This document shows positions 5,230 through 7,626 of a stretch of 7,626 bases of DNA, one piece after another. Below the pieces are notes generated by a model. That model saw only the letters and a program-made list of their open reading frames with translations, had not been told where the DNA came from and ran no database searches. Source of the DNA: JBFFSQ01 sp041572275 (GTDB taxonomy: Bacteria; Pseudomonadota; Gammaproteobacteria; SZUA-229); the NCBI GenBank assembly GCA_041572275.1, contig JBFFSQ010000149.1, forward strand, positions 1-7,626, in the 5' to 3' direction. The translations under genes and the position numbers were made by a program. Within the stretch, counting starts at the first letter, position 1; the number at the start of each line of letters is the position of its first letter.

Positions 5230-6990
5230 TTGAAACACGAAATCAAAACCCTGATCACTCAGGCAGTGTCTACACTCAAAACCAGCAACACTGTGCCGGC
5301 TGAGCTGGAACCGAACATCCAGATCACCCGTACCAAAGACTCTTCTCACGGTGACTTTGCCTGCAACATCGCGCTAATGCTGGCCAAGCCTGCGGGTAAA
5401 AATCCCCGTGAACTGGCCCAGTTGCTGGTCGATGCCCTGCCTGCCAATGACCAGATCAGCAAGGTTGAAATTGCCGGACCTGGCTTTATTAACTTTTTCG
5501 TCAGTCAGGACACCACCCTGTCCGTTGTTGAAACGATTCTCAACCTGGGTGACACCTATGGCCTGAGCAACATCGGGGCTGGACGCAAGGTGCAGCTGGA
5601 ATTTGTCTCCGCCAACCCCACCGGCCCACTGCATGTCGGTCATGGTCGTGGCGCAGCCTATGGCGCCACTGTCGCTGATCTGCTGGAAGCCGTCGGTTTT
5701 GATGTGCACCGCGAATACTATGTCAACGATGCCGGTCGCCAGATGGATATTCTCGCTACCAGTGTCTGGTTACGTTACCTGCAACAGTGTGGCGTCGACG
5801 TACCCTTCCCCAGCAACGGCTACCAGGGCGATTATGTTATCGACATTGCTAACACTCTACTGGCCAAGCATGACCGCAACCTGGAACACCCGGTCGCGGC
5901 GGTAATGGACGGAATTCCTGCCGACGAACCCGCCGGTGGTGATAAAGAAATTCATATCGATGCCCTGATCCAGCGTGCCAAAACCCTGCTCGGCGACGAT
6001 TCCTATCTGCAGGTCTTCGATGCCGGTCTCAACACCATCATCGCTGACATCCGCGACGACCTGAAAGCCTTTGGTGTTGAATACGACGAATGGTATTCAG
6101 AGCGCACCCTGGCCCATCGCGGCCTCATCAAGCAGGCCATCGACCGCTTACAGAAAGCCAACTACATTTATGAGAAGGGTGGCGCCCTGTGGTTCAAGTC
6201 TACCGAATTCGGTGATGAAAAAGATCGGGTCGTGGTGCGTGACAATGGCCAGACCACTTACTTCGCCTCTGACATCGCCTATCACATGGACAAACTCGAA
6301 CGTGGCTTCGACCGCGTTATTGATGTCTGGGGCGCCGACCACCACGGCTATGTGCCCCGCGTCAAAGCTGCCTTACAGGCCCTGGGAGACGATGCCGACA
6401 AACTCGACGTGTTACTGGTGCAGTTCGCCGTACTCTATCGTGGTGGTGAAAAAGTGCAGATGTCGACACGCTCCGGCTCCTTTGTCACCCTGCGTGAACT
6501 GCGTGATGAAGTCGGTGCCGATGCTGCCCGTTTCTTCTACGTGATGCGTAAATGCGAACAGCACATGGACTTCGACCTCGACCTGGCCAAATCCCAGAGC
6601 AGCGATAACCCGGTGTATTACATCCAGTATGCCCATGCCCGCATCTGTAGCGTTATGCGCCAGCTAGTCGAGAAAGGCCTGAGCCACGATGTCGCCATCG
6701 GTCAGGCCAACCTCAGCAAACTCACGGAACCCCATGAACTAGGCCTGCTCAACGCGCTGGCCAAATACCCGGAAATCGTCGAGAAATCAGCCCTCTCCGA
6801 AGAGCCTCATCAGCTGGCGCATTTTTTACGCGACACTGCCAATGAGCTGCACACCTATTACAACGCGCATCAGTTTATCGTCGACGACGCGGACATCCGC
6901 AATGCCCGTCTCAACCTGATCCAGGCAACCCGTCATGTACTGCATAACGGCCTCAAACTACTGGGCGTCAGCGCACCGGAAACCATGTAA
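5230..6990 (+). CDS. argS: Arginyl-tRNA synthetase
   Basis: The 586-residue class I synthetase charges tRNA-Arg with arginine in the cytoplasm. The N-terminal Add-1 domain, which binds the tRNA elbow, spans roughly 1-110 (SSHGDFACNIALMLAKPAG). The HIGH-type signature is HVGH at 135-138 within NPTGPLHVGHGRGA. GADHHGY lies at 368-374. The KMSKS counterpart is VQMSTRSG (409-416), a degenerate form also seen in pseudomonad ArgRS. The C-terminal anticodon-binding domain follows from about 455. The start must be TTG at 5230. An in-frame stop lies at 5209 with no ATG or GTG between, the MK..I..L N-terminus aligns with family members, and the first internal ATG (residue 50) would delete part of Add-1. 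The ribosome site is poor: AGG at 5216-5218, 11 bases away. Expression may therefore be translationally restrained. The SPOR gene starts 11 bp downstream. Confidence 0.97.
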   Translation: MKHEIKTLITQAVSTLKTSNTVPAELEPNIQITRTKDSSHGDFACNIALMLAKPAGKNPRELAQLLVDALPANDQISKVEIAGPGFINFFVSQDTTLSVVETILNLGDTYGLSNIGAGRKVQLEFVSANPTGPLHVGHGRGAAYGATVADLLEAVGFDVHREYYVNDAGRQMDILATSVWLRYLQQCGVDVPFPSNGYQGDYVIDIANTLLAKHDRNLEHPVAAVMDGIPADEPAGGDKEIHIDALIQRAKTLLGDDSYLQVFDAGLNTIIADIRDDLKAFGVEYDEWYSERTLAHRGLIKQAIDRLQKANYIYEKGGALWFKSTEFGDEKDRVVVRDNGQTTYFASDIAYHMDKLERGFDRVIDVWGADHHGYVPRVKAALQALGDDADKLDVLLVQFAVLYRGGEKVQMSTRSGSFVTLRELRDEVGADAARFFYVMRKCEQHMDFDLDLAKSQSSDNPVYYIQYAHARICSVMRQLVEKGLSHDVAIGQANLSKLTEPHELGLLNALAKYPEIVEKSALSEEPHQLAHFLRDTANELHTYYNAHQFIVDDADIRNARLNLIQATRHVLHNGLKLLGVSAPETM

Positions 6991-7001
6991 GGCCGTGAAC
7001 C

Positions 7002-7613
7002 ATGTCGCGAACAGGAACAGATTTAAAAGGACGCGCAGCCATGTCCAATAAAAAACCACTACCCGGTTTCGTCTGGCTACTGGCCGGACTGGGCATCGGC
7101 CTGTTTGTCTCGTTTCTGATGTTTTTAGACAAACAACCGGCCGAATCCATCAGTTTCAAGGAAGCGGTGGTACAGGAACTGGAAAAGGTTAAGCAAGATG
7201 CCGATGTAGCGGTCAGCAAAGCCGAAGAAAAAAAGGCCAACAATAGCGGCAAAGAGCCGCGTTTTGATTTCTACACCATACTGCCCGAGCTGGAAGTCTT
7301 TATTCCCGAATCAGAAATCAAAACCGATACCAAAGCCAGCACCGCCCCGAAACAGCCCGTGCAGGCCATCAGTGGTGGCAAACAATATTTACTCCAGGCC
7401 GGCTCGTTTCGCAACAAAGACGATGCCGAACGCCTGAAGGCCAACCTGGCACTGCTCGGTGTTGAATCAGCCATACAAAGTGTCAGCATAAAAAATGATA
7501 CCTGGCACCGCGTACGCATTGGCCCCTTCAGTAACACCAGTCGATTGCATGACACATTAGAAACACTTAAAAATAATAAAATTCATGCCATGACGATGGA
7601 ATTAAAAAACTAA
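7002..7613 (+). CDS. Membrane-anchored SPOR-domain protein (FtsN-like, downstream of argS)
   Basis: The 203 residues show a bitopic inner-membrane layout: a short basic cytoplasmic end, one transmembrane helix (about 20-41, PGFVWLLAGLGIGLFVSFLMF), a charged Lys/Glu-rich periplasmic linker (about 52-85), and a C-terminal SPOR domain (about 127-200). SPOR domains bind denuded septal peptidoglycan. The segment RFDFYTILPELEVFIPE (87-103) is typical of the argS-linked FtsN-like proteins of gammaproteobacteria. The position after argS is conserved, and hslVU commonly follows beyond this window. It is shorter than E. coli FtsN, so a general septal SPOR protein is the safer call. Two starts compete: ATG 7002 (AAGG nine bases upstream) and ATG 7041 (AAGGA nine bases upstream). 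The second drops 13 residues and leaves the membrane helix intact. Confidence 0.88.
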   Translation: MSRTGTDLKGRAAMSNKKPLPGFVWLLAGLGIGLFVSFLMFLDKQPAESISFKEAVVQELEKVKQDADVAVSKAEEKKANNSGKEPRFDFYTILPELEVFIPESEIKTDTKASTAPKQPVQAISGGKQYLLQAGSFRNKDDAERLKANLALLGVESAIQSVSIKNDTWHRVRIGPFSNTSRLHDTLETLKNNKIHAMTMELKN

Positions 7614-7626
7614 TAGAAAGACGCAG

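Noticed and set aside
7614..7626. Start of hslV after the SPOR gene
   Set aside because: hslV is expected here from conserved gene order, and AGAAAG could be part of a ribosome site, but no start codon is inside the window.

Overview
The window looks like a chromosomal segment of a gammaproteobacterium. The order priA, argS, then a small membrane-anchored SPOR-domain gene is typical of that class. The proteins resemble pseudomonad and enterobacterial homologues: PriA is 732 residues, the same as E. coli, and ArgS has the pseudomonad-type N-terminus and KMSKS-equivalent. I cannot name a genus. The sequence shows no sign of a plasmid, phage or insertion sequence.

Layout. Positions 1-252 are AT-rich and hold no supportable gene. 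Two leftward genes follow, overlapping by a GTGA: a fructosamine-kinase-family protein (1673-798) and a small 3D-domain lipoprotein (801-253). A 72-bp divergent spacer separates them from a rightward group III truncated haemoglobin (1746-2156). Next is a gene-free AT-rich stretch of about 709 bp (2157-2865), followed by rightward priA (2866-5064). A 165-bp spacer carries an inverted pair of heptamer-repeat blocks and a likely argS promoter. Then come argS (5230-6990, TTG start) and the SPOR gene (7002-7613), 11 bp apart and probably co-transcribed.

The most notable part is 2157-2865. It contains four exact TTATNCACA DnaA boxes, at least three near-consensus boxes, a 30-bp direct repeat in which three boxes have the same spacing in both copies, several AT-rich palindromes, five GATC sites, and a 13-mer resembling the E. 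coli oriC unwinding repeats directly beside one box cluster. This is what a chromosomal replication origin, or another DnaA-binding locus (titration, reactivation or regulatory), would look like. No dnaA, dnaN, rpmH or mnmG lies beside it. A few lines counted by hand show no GC-skew switch across it, so its function is an inference.

The genes fall into separate jobs: replication restart (priA), translation (argS), envelope or division (SPOR protein, 3D lipoprotein), repair of glycated protein (fructosamine kinase) and haem-based gas chemistry (truncated haemoglobin). Three of the six genes use non-ATG starts (GTG, GTG, TTG).
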